The translations under genes were made by a program, and so were the position numbers. Below the pieces are notes generated by a model, which saw only the letters and a list, made by a program, of their open reading frames with translations, ran no database searches and was not told the origin of the DNA. A DNA stretch of 64,000 bases, from the NCBI GenBank assembly GCA_029262835.1, contig JAJCYQ010000013.1, positions 16,524-80,523 on the forward strand, read 5' to 3'. The DNA comes from Bacteroidota bacterium. GTDB taxonomy: Bacteria; Bacteroidota; Rhodothermia; Rhodothermales; UBA10348. Shown piece after piece: positions 18,692 through 27,454 of the stretch (position 1 is its first letter; each line of letters opens with the position of its first letter).

Positions 18692-21466
18692 CTACGGATG
18701 GCCTCTCCGATGGTTGCGGCCGGCCCATGCCACGAGTTCCGCCTCCGTCCACTTCATGCGGCCCTCGGGCAGCGCGGGCTCCTCGTACATGGCATCGGGA
18801 ATCATGTAGCCAGGCAGCGAGGCACGCAAACGCTTGCGGAGATCAGCAGCCCTTTCCGGGCGTGCATCATGAACGGCGCGCCCGGTCTGGATGAATGCCA
18901 CCGGGCGGAATCCGAACTCCGGGTGCGGAATACCCACCACGCGCGCGCGCTCCACCTCCGGCAGCGCCACGAGCGCCTGCTCAATGACGGCCGGATCTAT
19001 GTTCTCGCCGCCAGAAATGAATACCCGGTCCAGGCGCCCGGTCACCACGACCCGGCCTTCGTCATCCAGATATCCGGCGTCGGAGGTCGTGAGGGCGTCG
19101 TGGGCGCGGGCTGCCCACGGCGAGTGCACCTCGAGGCGCATCCCCGCGCCGCTGCAGGCAGCCTCCGGGCCCTGGTCCAGCAGCTCCGAGCCTTGGCTCG
19201 GCAGCTCCGGGCCTTGGTCCGGCAGCTCCGGGCCTTGGTTCGGCAGCTCCGGGCCTTGGTCCGGCGGCTTGGGACTCGAGGATGCCTTCTGGTCAGGCGG
19301 AACCTGACGCACGCGGATGCCTGGAAGGGGCCGTCCGGCGTGGACGCGATCGCAGGCGCGCACGTCGTCCTCTGTCCACACGTCGCTGCAGGAGATCATG
19401 GAACCAGCCTCCGTCATGCCCCACGTGGTCCGGACGGGAATTCCGGCGCGTACGGCCCGCTCCAGCAGGGGGAGCGGAACAGGGCCACCTCCGACGAGCA
19501 CGCAGCGCAGCGCGCCCGCGTGACGCGAGAACAATGACGAGGCGGATGCTGCGGTCGGAGCAGAGCCTGGCGGCGCCAACACGCGGTCGAGCTGCGTTGG
19601 CACGAGCGAATGGTGCGTGGCAACGAACGAGGGATGCGTGGTCGCGAGCGAAGTCCCCGATTCCACGACGACACGTCCCCCAGCTACCGCGCACCGGACC
19701 GGAATGGAGAGCCCGCCGACGTGCCACGGGGGCAGCGACCAGGCCCAGGCATCCGACGACGTGAAATCCGTCCGCTCGTTCACGGCAGCGGCGTGCCCCA
19801 GCATGCGTGCCCAGTCGATTGTGACAATGCTCGGCGCGCCCGTAGACCCGGACGTGGCGACCAGCACGGCTCCTCCCGCCCGCATGTGCCCCGTAATGAA
19901 GGGCGCATGTGCAAGCGCCGTGTTTTTGTAGGCGTGCCCGGCGGTGTCGGGTGAATGCTTGGCGGTATCAGGTGAATGCTCAGTGGTGTCGGGTAGATGC
20001 TCGGCCGCATTGCCCACCCATACGGCGCCGGCGCTGGCTACCAGTTCGTCGCGTGCAGAGTCGGGGAGGCGGCTGCTGACTGGAAGCAGGTGCCGCCCGA
20101 GGCGCATGACGGCAAAAAGCACGGCAAGAAACGTGGCGGTGCGATCGGCGGGGACGGCGATGGCTGCACGGGCTGGAAAATCCTGTCGGGCAAGGTGTGT
20201 TGTAATTGCCGAGACACGCGCATGCAGATCGCCATACGTGATGGCTTCATGCGTGTCGTTGATGCCAGGAATGAGCATGGCCGTACGGCGCGGATAGCAG
20301 GAGGCCATGAACGCTACGGGGCAAACGGCCGGTACGGGGCACATGGCCGAGACGGAATGTGCGGACGCGACCGGCCATGTGGGCATTGTCATCTGATGCG
20401 GCATGAGAGGCTCGGTCCCGAAACCCGCAGCCTCGTCTGGCCACAGCCTGGCAATGGTCTTGAGGCCAGCCATACCGACGCCCGATTCCCAGGCCGACGA
20501 CCAGACCACACGGCGCCGCGATACCCGTGCCGCTTCAAGCGTATCCAGAACCTCGGTCAGGCCGCCGTGCAATGAGGGCTTGATGACCCAGACGTCCGCC
20601 CAGTGCGCTTCACCGAGCGCCCAGCCAGCCTCGCGCAGCGATTCATCGGCCGCGAGCGCTATCGGTGGCTCGGCCTCAAGGGCGGCGGCAAGGTCGGCAG
20701 GCGGCGGCTCGCCGGCCGGCAGGGGTTCTTCTATGAAATCGATGGCGCGCCGGTCCTCGCCAAGGCTCTCGAGCAGGCGCAAAAGGCCGGCCGGCGAGCC
20801 GCCGCGATTGGCATCGAGCCGGATCCGGATGCCTGGCTGCGCTGCCACAAGACGCCTGATGCGCGCCGCCTCCCCTTCGCCCCGTCCTATTTTCAGTTTC
20901 ACGACGTGGGGGTTCCGGGCGCCGTTGGCTCCGGCAGGCGGAGCGGCAGAGAGCGGAGCGGTCGAGGCGTCGGAGGACGAAACGGTCGAGGCGTCGGAGA
21001 GCGGCGCATCTCCCCGCAGGACAAGCCCGGCAACAGGCACCTCCACGTCCGGCCGTGCGCCGAGCCATGTGCCCAGTGCCTGACCAGCCTCGCGTGCGGC
21101 GAGTTTGGCCAGCAGCAGTTCTACGCCCCATCGCAGGGAAGGGGCATCCGGGAATGCGCTCCGGCTGCGCGGGAGGTCGCCGGGGGTCGCCGGCAGATCT
21201 TCCGCCTGCTTTCGAAGCCAATCGAGGGCCGCAGGGAGGAGCGCGCACACGTGCTCCATGGTGTCCATTCCATAGCCATCGAGCGGCGCCACCTCGGCCC
21301 AGAGGGTGTTTTCAGCATTCATCAGGACCGGGCGGGCAACGAGATCGCGCGGCCCGGCGCTCTCGGGCAGGACACATGCGCACAGATAGGCACCTTCCCG
21401 CACCCAGGATCCCATGTCGATTCCCCAGGTCCAGGCGGAAAACTGGATGTATTCGGCGCGGTGCAT
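18692..21466 (-). CDS. menCE: Fused o-succinylbenzoate synthase / o-succinylbenzoate-CoA ligase (MenC-MenE)
   Basis: One uninterrupted 924-aa frame joins two consecutive menaquinone enzymes. Residues 1 to about 365 are an enolase-superfamily MenC (KLKIGRGEGE, DANRGG, FIEEPL, ADESL and VIKPSLHGG). Residues from about 385 to the end are an adenylate-forming MenE (ATSGSTGAPSIV P-loop, TTWGMTEAG, TGRLDRVFISGGENI, EGRMKWTE). Two low-complexity inserts lie in the MenE half: HSPDTA-like repeats (about 510-525) and PELPxQG repeats (about 735-765). It is the last gene of the men operon. Confidence 0.93.
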   Translation of the reverse strand: MHRAEYIQFSAWTWGIDMGSWVREGAYLCACVLPESAGPRDLVARPVLMNAENTLWAEVAPLDGYGMDTMEHVCALLPAALDWLRKQAEDLPATPGDLPRSRSAFPDAPSLRWGVELLLAKLAAREAGQALGTWLGARPDVEVPVAGLVLRGDAPLSDASTVSSSDASTAPLSAAPPAGANGARNPHVVKLKIGRGEGEAARIRRLVAAQPGIRIRLDANRGGSPAGLLRLLESLGEDRRAIDFIEEPLPAGEPPPADLAAALEAEPPIALAADESLREAGWALGEAHWADVWVIKPSLHGGLTEVLDTLEAARVSRRRVVWSSAWESGVGMAGLKTIARLWPDEAAGFGTEPLMPHQMTMPTWPVASAHSVSAMCPVPAVCPVAFMASCYPRRTAMLIPGINDTHEAITYGDLHARVSAITTHLARQDFPARAAIAVPADRTATFLAVLFAVMRLGRHLLPVSSRLPDSARDELVASAGAVWVGNAAEHLPDTTEHSPDTAKHSPDTAGHAYKNTALAHAPFITGHMRAGGAVLVATSGSTGAPSIVTIDWARMLGHAAAVNERTDFTSSDAWAWSLPPWHVGGLSIPVRCAVAGGRVVVESGTSLATTHPSFVATHHSLVPTQLDRVLAPPGSAPTAASASSLFSRHAGALRCVLVGGGPVPLPLLERAVRAGIPVRTTWGMTEAGSMISCSDVWTEDDVRACDRVHAGRPLPGIRVRQVPPDQKASSSPKPPDQGPELPNQGPELPDQGPELPSQGSELLDQGPEAACSGAGMRLEVHSPWAARAHDALTTSDAGYLDDEGRVVVTGRLDRVFISGGENIDPAVIEQALVALPEVERARVVGIPHPEFGFRPVAFIQTGRAVHDARPERAADLRKRLRASLPGYMIPDAMYEEPALPEGRMKWTEAELVAWAGRNHRRGHP
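19169..19265 (-). repeat. 21-bp in-frame tandem repeat inside the MenE half of menCE
   Basis: About four and a half copies of a 21-bp unit encode the heptapeptide PELPxQG, with small differences between copies (PNQG, PDQG, PSQG, DQG). It lies between the core and the C-terminal lid subdomain of the adenylating enzyme, where a flexible insert is likely to be tolerated. The unit length is a multiple of 3, so copy-number change would keep the frame. Confidence 0.9.
19945..20000 (-). repeat. 18-bp in-frame tandem repeat (HSPDTA) inside menCE
   Basis: Three degenerate copies of an 18-bp unit encode HLPDTT-EHSPDTA-KHSPDTA-GH. It is the second such insert in the same gene, in the N-terminal part of the MenE half, just before the ATP-binding loop. 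Confidence 0.75.
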
Positions 21467-21484
21467 ATGCGTATCAGTCGCCCC

Positions 21485-22360
21485 TCATGCCAGATACCCC
21501 ACAGAGAACAACAGGCAGTACGCGACGAGCAGCCCGGCCGTGCGGCCGAGCAGCGGGTTGAGTGATCGGGGCGTGGCAGGGTCTGCTCCGCGCAGCAGCC
21601 GCCAGGGAGCCGAGGCCAGCGGGGCGGCCGCGAGCGTGAGGAGGACGAGCGGAGGCGCGGCGCCAGAGAGCACCAACAGGATGGGCACCAGGAAGGCGCC
21701 CGCCAGGCACAGGCCATAGAGGCGAATGCCGCGCTCGCGACCGAGGCGCACTACGAGCGTCCGCTTGCCCGCCGCGCGGTCCTCGGCCACATCGCGGATA
21801 TTGTTGACGAGCAGAATGGCCATGGACAGCAGCCCGGGGCCGAGTCCCGCCACAGCAGCGACCGGTGAAAACGTGAGCGCCTGCACGAAATGCGTTCCGG
21901 CAACGGCAACCGGACCAAAAAAAACGAGTACGAACAGGTCGGCAATGCCGAGATAAGCCAGCGAACGCGTGCCGCCCGTATAGGCCAGCGCGCTGGCAAT
22001 CGACGCAGCGCCGACGACGACGATGGGCCATCCTCCCCGCCACATGAGCCAGGCGCCGAAGGCGACAGCCGCGGCGAGCGCCACGTACACGGCGCGCCGC
22101 ATGGCCGTGGGCGTAATCAGGCCCGCCGCTACCAGTCGCCGTGGACCCAGCCGGTCCGGCCCATCGGCTCCTTTCTCAAAGTCCGCCACGTCATTGTGGA
22201 AGTTGGTCGCCACCTGGATGCTCATGGCAGCCAGCAGCGCCAGAAGAGCGCTCAGCGCGTGAAACGCTCCATCACCGTATGCCATGGCCGACCCCAACAA
22301 TACAGGTGCTGCAGCGGCCGGAAGCGTCTTCGGGCGCGCTGCCTCCACGTAGCGCATCAT
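21485..22360 (-). CDS. menA: 1,4-dihydroxy-2-naphthoate polyprenyltransferase (MenA)
   Basis: MenA is the UbiA-family membrane enzyme that attaches the isoprenoid tail to dihydroxynaphthoate. About 291 aa and 8-9 predicted helices are seen. The first Asp-rich motif is NFHNDVADFEKGAD and the second is NNIRDVAEDRAAGKRT. The ORF track extends about 300 nt too far, into menB. The start is ATG 22360, or GTG 22366, which would overlap the menB stop as GTGA. Confidence 0.92.
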   Translation of the reverse strand: MMRYVEAARPKTLPAAAAPVLLGSAMAYGDGAFHALSALLALLAAMSIQVATNFHNDVADFEKGADGPDRLGPRRLVAAGLITPTAMRRAVYVALAAAVAFGAWLMWRGGWPIVVVGAASIASALAYTGGTRSLAYLGIADLFVLVFFGPVAVAGTHFVQALTFSPVAAVAGLGPGLLSMAILLVNNIRDVAEDRAAGKRTLVVRLGRERGIRLYGLCLAGAFLVPILLVLSGAAPPLVLLTLAAAPLASAPWRLLRGADPATPRSLNPLLGRTAGLLVAYCLLFSVGYLA

Positions 22361-22362
22361 GC

Positions 22363-23187
22363 TCACGGCCGGTACGGAAACTTTGAAAAGTCCGGGTCGC
22401 GCTTTTCCTGGAAGGCGTTGCGTCCTTCCTGGCCCTCTTCGGTCTGGTAAAACAGGAGCGTGGCGTTGCCGGCGAGTTCCTGCAGCCCGGCCTGCCCGTC
22501 GCAGTCCGCATTCAATCCGGCCTTCAGACAGCGGATGGCCATCTGCGAGTTGGCCAGGATTTCGCGGCACCACTGGATGGTCTCCTCCTCCAGCTTGTCG
22601 AATGGAACGACGGTGTTGACGAGCCCCATTTGGAGCGCCTGCTCGGCGTCGTATGGGCGGCACAGGAACCAGATTTCACGGGCCTTTTTCTGTCCCACGA
22701 TGCGGGCCAGGTAGCTGGCCCCATACCCGCCGTCGAACGATCCGACGCGGGGACCGGTCTGCATGAACCGGGCATTTTCGGCAGCGATGGTCAGATCGCA
22801 CATGACGTGCAGCACATGCCCCCCTCCCACGGCCCACCCGGCGACCATGGCACTGACCGGCTTTGGGCACGTACGGATTTCGCGCTGGAAATCGAGCACG
22901 TTGAGCCGCATGACGCCCGTTCCTTCCTCGACGTAGCCGGAATCGCCCCGGATTTTCTGGTCGCCACCCGAGCAGAAGGCGTCGGGGCCCTCGCCCGTCA
23001 GGATGATGACGCCGATATGATGGTCGTCTCGGGCATCCTGGAGCGCCTGCCGCATTTCCGATACCGTTTTGGGACGGAATGCGTTACGGACGTGCGGCCT
23101 GTTAATGGTAATTTTGGCGATGCCCTCGGCTTTTTCAAACCGGATATCTTCCCACGTACCGACGGGGTTCCACTGGACTGTTGACAT
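22363..23187 (-). CDS. menB: 1,4-dihydroxy-2-naphthoyl-CoA synthase (MenB)
   Basis: This crotonase-fold enzyme performs the ring closure of o-succinylbenzoyl-CoA. At 274 aa it starts with [20 protein letters not shown] and has [15 protein letters not shown] (oxyanion hole and active-site loop), [16 protein letters not shown] and [25 protein letters not shown] (shown in part). These match MenB rather than generic enoyl-CoA hydratases. It lies between menH and menA with 3-nt spacing or overlap. Confidence 0.96.
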   Translation of the reverse strand: MSTVQWNPVGTWEDIRFEKAEGIAKITINRPHVRNAFRPKTVSEMRQALQDARDDHHIGVIILTGEGPDAFCSGGDQKIRGDSGYVEEGTGVMRLNVLDFQREIRTCPKPVSAMVAGWAVGGGHVLHVMCDLTIAAENARFMQTGPRVGSFDGGYGASYLARIVGQKKAREIWFLCRPYDAEQALQMGLVNTVVPFDKLEEETIQWCREILANSQMAIRCLKAGLNADCDGQAGLQELAGNATLLFYQTEEGQEGRNAFQEKRDPDFSKFPYRP

Positions 23188-23190
23188 GAC

Positions 23191-24090
23191 TCAGGAAAGG
23201 CAGGTTGTAACGAATTGTTGGAGTGCCAGAAGATACGTGTCCGGCTGGTCCCTGTGAACGGTATGACCAGCATCGGGTACGTTCACATGGCGCAACCCGG
23301 GGCAGCGCCCTGCGAGTCGCTGTCCGACGCGCGTGTAGCGCTCATCGTCGGCGCCGGACACGTACCAGGCGCGGGGGCCGAAGCGCGCGCATACCGGCCA
23401 CATGTCCGGCTGTGTAGACAGGGAAAACGCGCGAAGGGCAGCGGCAAGAGGCTCCGCGTGGGGGCCAGCGTCAGGGGCAAGTTTCTGCGCAATCCGGTCC
23501 TCCATGTCGCGCGGCGGCTGTCCATTCTGCTGGAAGACCGGCTGCCGGTACCACGCCTCGAGGAATGCGCGGAATTCCGCCTTCGTCCCCGCCTCCTGGA
23601 GCCGACGGGCGACATCCGTGTCGTGTCGCGCGCGAACGCGCCGCTCGGCGCCATCGACGAGGCCCGGGTGAGCAGACTCCAGAAACAGGCCGTGCACGGC
23701 AGACGGATGCTGGTGGGCCATGGCGAGCGCCACGCGCCCTCCCAGGGAATAACCGGCGACCAGGACGCGAGGAAGCGGCGCCGTTTGCGCCGCAGCCTGC
23801 GCGGCACTGCGCGGCCCGTGTTGCAAAACACCACGCACGTCATTGTGCGAAGCGCTCCAGACTGCGTTCTGCACCGCGTCCCACACAAACGAGGCCGCGT
23901 AAGCAAGCGAAATCGGAGGGACATGCACCGCGGATCCGTGACCCGGTAAATCCGGCAGCAGCACACGAAGACCTGCCTGCCGGGCAACAGCCCGCGCGGG
24001 CCCCTCCAGATCCCGGCCGCACCCCATGAAACCGTGCAGCATGACGAGTATCGGCGCCTGGTCGTCGGCCCCTCCGGGAGCGCATGTCAT
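23191..24090 (-). CDS. menH: SHCHC synthase MenH (alpha/beta hydrolase)
   Basis: MenH eliminates pyruvate from the MenD product to give 2-succinyl-6-hydroxy-2,4-cyclohexadiene-1-carboxylate. The 299-aa protein has the alpha/beta-hydrolase pattern of this family: LHGFMGCGRDLEG, DLPGHG, nucleophile elbow GYSLGGRVALA, and a C-terminal His in DAGHTVHRDQP. It overlaps menD by 4 nt and is followed by menB after 3 nt. Residues about 80-105 form an Ala/Gln-rich insert (SAAQAAAQTA) that is longer than in E. coli MenH. Confidence 0.9.
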   Translation of the reverse strand: MTCAPGGADDQAPILVMLHGFMGCGRDLEGPARAVARQAGLRVLLPDLPGHGSAVHVPPISLAYAASFVWDAVQNAVWSASHNDVRGVLQHGPRSAAQAAAQTAPLPRVLVAGYSLGGRVALAMAHQHPSAVHGLFLESAHPGLVDGAERRVRARHDTDVARRLQEAGTKAEFRAFLEAWYRQPVFQQNGQPPRDMEDRIAQKLAPDAGPHAEPLAAALRAFSLSTQPDMWPVCARFGPRAWYVSGADDERYTRVGQRLAGRCPGLRHVNVPDAGHTVHRDQPDTYLLALQQFVTTCLS

Positions 24091-25943
24091 GTCAGAGGAA
24101 CGGCCGCTCGGAGCGCGCGGGTCACGCTCGCCAGCAGTTGTTTCTGCCGGTCAATGGTTGTTTCGCGCTGCGTGCGCACCTCAACAAGAATACCGCCGTC
24201 GGCTGCCATGCCGCGCCGAACGGCCTCGGCGACACCAGACAGGGACGCCGGAGCTTCGTACGAGAGGCCGAACATGTCCGCTGCTGCGCGGAACGAGAAG
24301 CCGTGCGGGGTTGCAAAGAGGGGCGTGAAGACGTCTTCGGCGGCGGCTACCGGAAGCCAGGAGAAAATGCCGCCGCCGTCGTTGTTGAGCACGACGATGG
24401 TCACATTGCGCGCCGCGGCCAGCGCGTTCAGGTCGTGGAGCAACGTAAGATCGCCCAGGAGGAGCACCGCGCGCGACCCTGCCGCCTGCGCCGCGCCGAT
24501 GGCTGTAGAGACCTGCCCGTCAATGCCGGACGCCCCGCGGTTGACAACAACCGCTTGCCTGGCGGGCATGGGTCCGGCAAAGGTATCGGCATGGCGGATG
24601 GGGAGACTGTTGCCAAGCACGAGAGGCTGGCGCGTCTCGCCCATGGCGTCAATCACGGTTCGCACGCAGGCCTGCTCGGTGAGTGGGGCGTGACCGGACG
24701 ACGTGTCGCCGTGCGGCGCATCCAGAAGACCAGCAATGTGCTCCCGCGCCGCACGTTCAAGCGCGGCCCAGCGCGCCGCCCAGGACATATCGGCGGGTAC
24801 GCGGAATGCAGGGGCCTCTTCAGCCAAGGCGGCCAGGAGCGTATGCGGAGACGCCGTGAATCGATGGGTCACGAGGTGTCCGGGGTCAATGCGCTGCGCG
24901 GCGTCATCGACGACCACGACGGCGCCCGGCCGGGTGGCTTCCAGGAACTGTTGCCAACGTTTCGACACGGGCGGGCGGCCGAGTTGCACGACCATGTCGG
25001 GCGCGAGCGCCGACCAGCGGTCCCTGTCGTGCAATATGGCATCGTAGTGGATCACCGGCGTACCGACGGCGCCCAGGTCAAGGGTGCGGTACTGGGAGGC
25101 GATATCGGCGAGCACGGGCCAGGCGGCAGGCGCCTGGTCCTCCTTCTGCGACTCCTTCTGCGACTCCTTCTGCGACTCCGCGCGCAGCTCGACGCGCCCA
25201 TATACCGGCATGCGGCCCAGCAGCAGCAGTGGGCGGCGGCTGGCAGCGAGCAGCCCTTTGAGCACTTCCATGTTGGTGCCAGCGGCCGCACGACCGGTGG
25301 CGGCATCGGCGACGCTATCCGGCGAAACGAGCGTCGTCCACGGAGAAGAACCAGCCCGCCAGGCGGCCAGGGCGTCCGGCGCATCGGGCGGCGGCCGCTC
25401 AGCGTCACCATCAAAAAGCGGCTCGCGGAACATGCAGTTCAGGTGCACAGGGCCGTCGGCGCTGCGCCGAACCGCTTCAGCGACGGTCGTCAGCACAAAA
25501 GACGGCGCAATGGCGCGCGTGGGTACCGGCATGTCGAAAGACCAGACGACGTCCTCGCCGAAAATCCTGACCTGCCGGATGGTCTGGTTCGCCGACGTAT
25601 CGCGCAGCTCTGGGGGGCGGTCGGCCGTGAGGAGGATCATGGGCAGGCGTTCGAGCCGGGCTTCGACCGCCGCCGGGTGCCCATTGGCGAGAGCCGTACC
25701 GGACGTCGTCAGCCACGCGGCAGCGCGCCCCGTCATGCGGGCGTGCCCAAGAGCCATGAACGCCGATCCCCGCTCGTCAAAATGCATATGCACGGTGGCG
25801 CGGGAATTACGACCCGCCGCGACAACAATCGGCGTGGAGCGGGATCCGGGAGATGCGAAGAATGTCGTCACACCGTGGCGCACGAGCTCCTCTACGAGCA
25901 GCCCCGCCCACATTTGCCCGATACCGTCTGATTCAGGTCGCAT
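24087..25943 (-). CDS. menD: SEPHCHC synthase MenD (thiamine diphosphate enzyme)
   Basis: MenD condenses isochorismate with 2-oxoglutarate in the first committed step of menaquinone synthesis. About 618 aa is slightly long. The N-terminal catalytic Glu region is SPGSRSTPIVVAA, and the C-terminal ThDP/Mg motif starts LLGDLTLLHDLNAL. A short SQKE tandem repeat (about residues 255-268) lies in the middle domain. The ATG at 25943 gives MRPESDGIGQMWAGLLVEEL, a normal MenD start, and overlaps menF by 11 nt. The ORF track's extra 28 residues are inside menF and are not protein-like. Confidence 0.94.
   Translation of the reverse strand: MRPESDGIGQMWAGLLVEELVRHGVTTFFASPGSRSTPIVVAAGRNSRATVHMHFDERGSAFMALGHARMTGRAAAWLTTSGTALANGHPAAVEARLERLPMILLTADRPPELRDTSANQTIRQVRIFGEDVVWSFDMPVPTRAIAPSFVLTTVAEAVRRSADGPVHLNCMFREPLFDGDAERPPPDAPDALAAWRAGSSPWTTLVSPDSVADAATGRAAAGTNMEVLKGLLAASRRPLLLLGRMPVYGRVELRAESQKESQKESQKEDQAPAAWPVLADIASQYRTLDLGAVGTPVIHYDAILHDRDRWSALAPDMVVQLGRPPVSKRWQQFLEATRPGAVVVVDDAAQRIDPGHLVTHRFTASPHTLLAALAEEAPAFRVPADMSWAARWAALERAAREHIAGLLDAPHGDTSSGHAPLTEQACVRTVIDAMGETRQPLVLGNSLPIRHADTFAGPMPARQAVVVNRGASGIDGQVSTAIGAAQAAGSRAVLLLGDLTLLHDLNALAAARNVTIVVLNNDGGGIFSWLPVAAAEDVFTPLFATPHGFSFRAAADMFGLSYEAPASLSGVAEAVRRGMAADGGILVEVRTQRETTIDRQKQLLASVTRALRAAVPLT
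25140..25179 (-). repeat. 12-bp in-frame tandem repeat (SQKE) in menD
   Basis: Three near-identical copies of a 12-bp unit encode ESQKESQKESQKED. The purine-rich repeat sits in a surface loop of the central domain and changes the protein only by short, highly charged insertions. Confidence 0.85.
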
Positions 25944-27204
25944 CGCGGACCGATACCCCAAGGATCCGTGTAAAATCTGTGATTTTCTGTTCGATCTCGA
26001 GCCATTCGGCACCAGGCTCGGACCCATCTACAATACCTGCCCCGGAAAACAGGGTGAGTTGGCGTCCTTCCACCACCCCGCAGCGCAGGGCCACGGCAAA
26101 TTCTGCAGAATCACGGCCAATCCAGCCGATGGGTCCCGCATACCAACCCCGGTCAAAGTCTTCGAGGCTGTCAATAATATCGAGGGCATCGGCCGTCGGT
26201 GCGCCCCCCACAGCGGGTGTCGGGTGCAGCGAGCGCAGCAGATCCAGGTCTGAAACGCCCGGGCGGAGCGTGCCGGAGAGCCTCGAACAGAGGTGCCTAC
26301 CGCCGGCCAGCCGCATCTCGGATGCGACCTCATCGACCGTGACATCTTCGCAATGGGATGCCAGCACGGCCCGGATATACTCCCGCACGAACGCGTGCTC
26401 GCGCTGGTCCTTTTCACTCGCCAGGAGGGACTCCCGGTAGGCTTCGTCATCCTGGAAGGTGGTTCCCCGCGGCCGGGTACCGGCTACGGCTTCGGAAAAC
26501 ACCTCCCGGCCACGGCGGAAGAACAGCCGCTCGGGCGATGCGCCCATGAAGACGGCACCACTCGGCGATTCGACCAGGTAGTGGAAACAGTTTGGCGTGG
26601 AGTGCTGCAGCGTGGAGAGCAGCGAGGCGGCCTGGAGGTTCGCGGCAAATTGCACGTCAACCCGGCGGGCGAGCACGACTTTCTGCAATATTTCCTGCGA
26701 AAAGGCGTCGAGCGACCATTTGATCTGCGTTTTCCAGCCTTCAAAGCCCGGGTTGTCGCTTCGGGACCGCGGCAGCGGAACCGATTCAAACGGGTCCGGG
26801 TCGGGCAGCACAATTTCGTCGACTTCGCGCAGCACCTCACGAAGGTCCTCACCGTCCTCGGGCAGCACCAGATTGCAGCACAGCAGCGTCTTGTGTCCTC
26901 TGCGATGCCATTCGAAGCGCGGCAGCACGAAGCGGTAGGCCGGAAACTCGAACCAGTCTGAGAGGCCATGCCGCGCCGCGTTGAAGCGCATGCCCCCATG
27001 AAACCGGAGTGCAGCACCCGGCCGGTGCAGGATGTTGTCCAGATCGCGCTCCACGCGGGACCAGTCCGGCATGCTCTCTCCTTCCACAACCATGGCCTCT
27101 CCGGTCATGGCCATCATGTCGTCGGCATGCCGGCCCCGCCAGTACATGCGAGGGCCCTGCTGGACATTCAGCCAGGCCAGTGGGTCGATGGATGGCACAG
27201 GCAC
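25933..27204 (-). CDS. menF: Isochorismate synthase (MenF), start probably further upstream
   Basis: MenF converts chorismate to isochorismate for menaquinone. The C-terminal chorismate-binding domain is intact: LQKVVLARR, FMGASPERLF, AVAGTRPRG, LHPTPAVGG and WYAGPIGWIG. The track's GTG start (27204) gives 423 aa. The same frame continues upstream without a stop to about 27382, and the added residues look like a real MenF N-terminus (IDITDITTRLKHAI, then EKRLVRVEVPVPS), but no ATG, GTG or TTG occurs in that stretch. A GGAGG sequence is followed 7 nt later by an ATA codon (27315), with a CTG at 27303. The true start is therefore uncertain. First gene of the men operon. Confidence 0.9.
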   Translation of the reverse strand: MPVPSIDPLAWLNVQQGPRMYWRGRHADDMMAMTGEAMVVEGESMPDWSRVERDLDNILHRPGAALRFHGGMRFNAARHGLSDWFEFPAYRFVLPRFEWHRRGHKTLLCCNLVLPEDGEDLREVLREVDEIVLPDPDPFESVPLPRSRSDNPGFEGWKTQIKWSLDAFSQEILQKVVLARRVDVQFAANLQAASLLSTLQHSTPNCFHYLVESPSGAVFMGASPERLFFRRGREVFSEAVAGTRPRGTTFQDDEAYRESLLASEKDQREHAFVREYIRAVLASHCEDVTVDEVASEMRLAGGRHLCSRLSGTLRPGVSDLDLLRSLHPTPAVGGAPTADALDIIDSLEDFDRGWYAGPIGWIGRDSAEFAVALRCGVVEGRQLTLFSGAGIVDGSEPGAEWLEIEQKITDFTRILGVSVRDAT

Positions 27205-27454
27205 TTCAACCCGTACCAGACGTTTTTCGCCTGGATCAAAGGCCTCATACTGCCTTTTGATGGCATGCTTGAGGCGGGTCGTGATGTCCGTAATATCGAT
27301 CAGCGGCGATTCTATGAGGACGCCTCCGGAAGGATGGTGAACCTGTTGCGGCGCAATATACGAGTATCGGTGCGGTTCGATTCAACTCGGAGTGCATCGT
27401 TACGGAATCCATCGAAAACTCCGACCGCGGATTGTATCAGAGGCGTACCAGCGG

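Noticed and set aside
19169-19265. CRISPR-like or regulatory direct repeats
   Set aside because: The 21-bp units are contiguous without spacers and translate in frame inside menCE, so they are a coding repeat.
24084-25931. 615-aa plus-strand ORF opposite menD
   Set aside because: It is antisense to a complete menD; the RLLLRLLLRLLLRL stretch is only the complement of the SQKE repeat.
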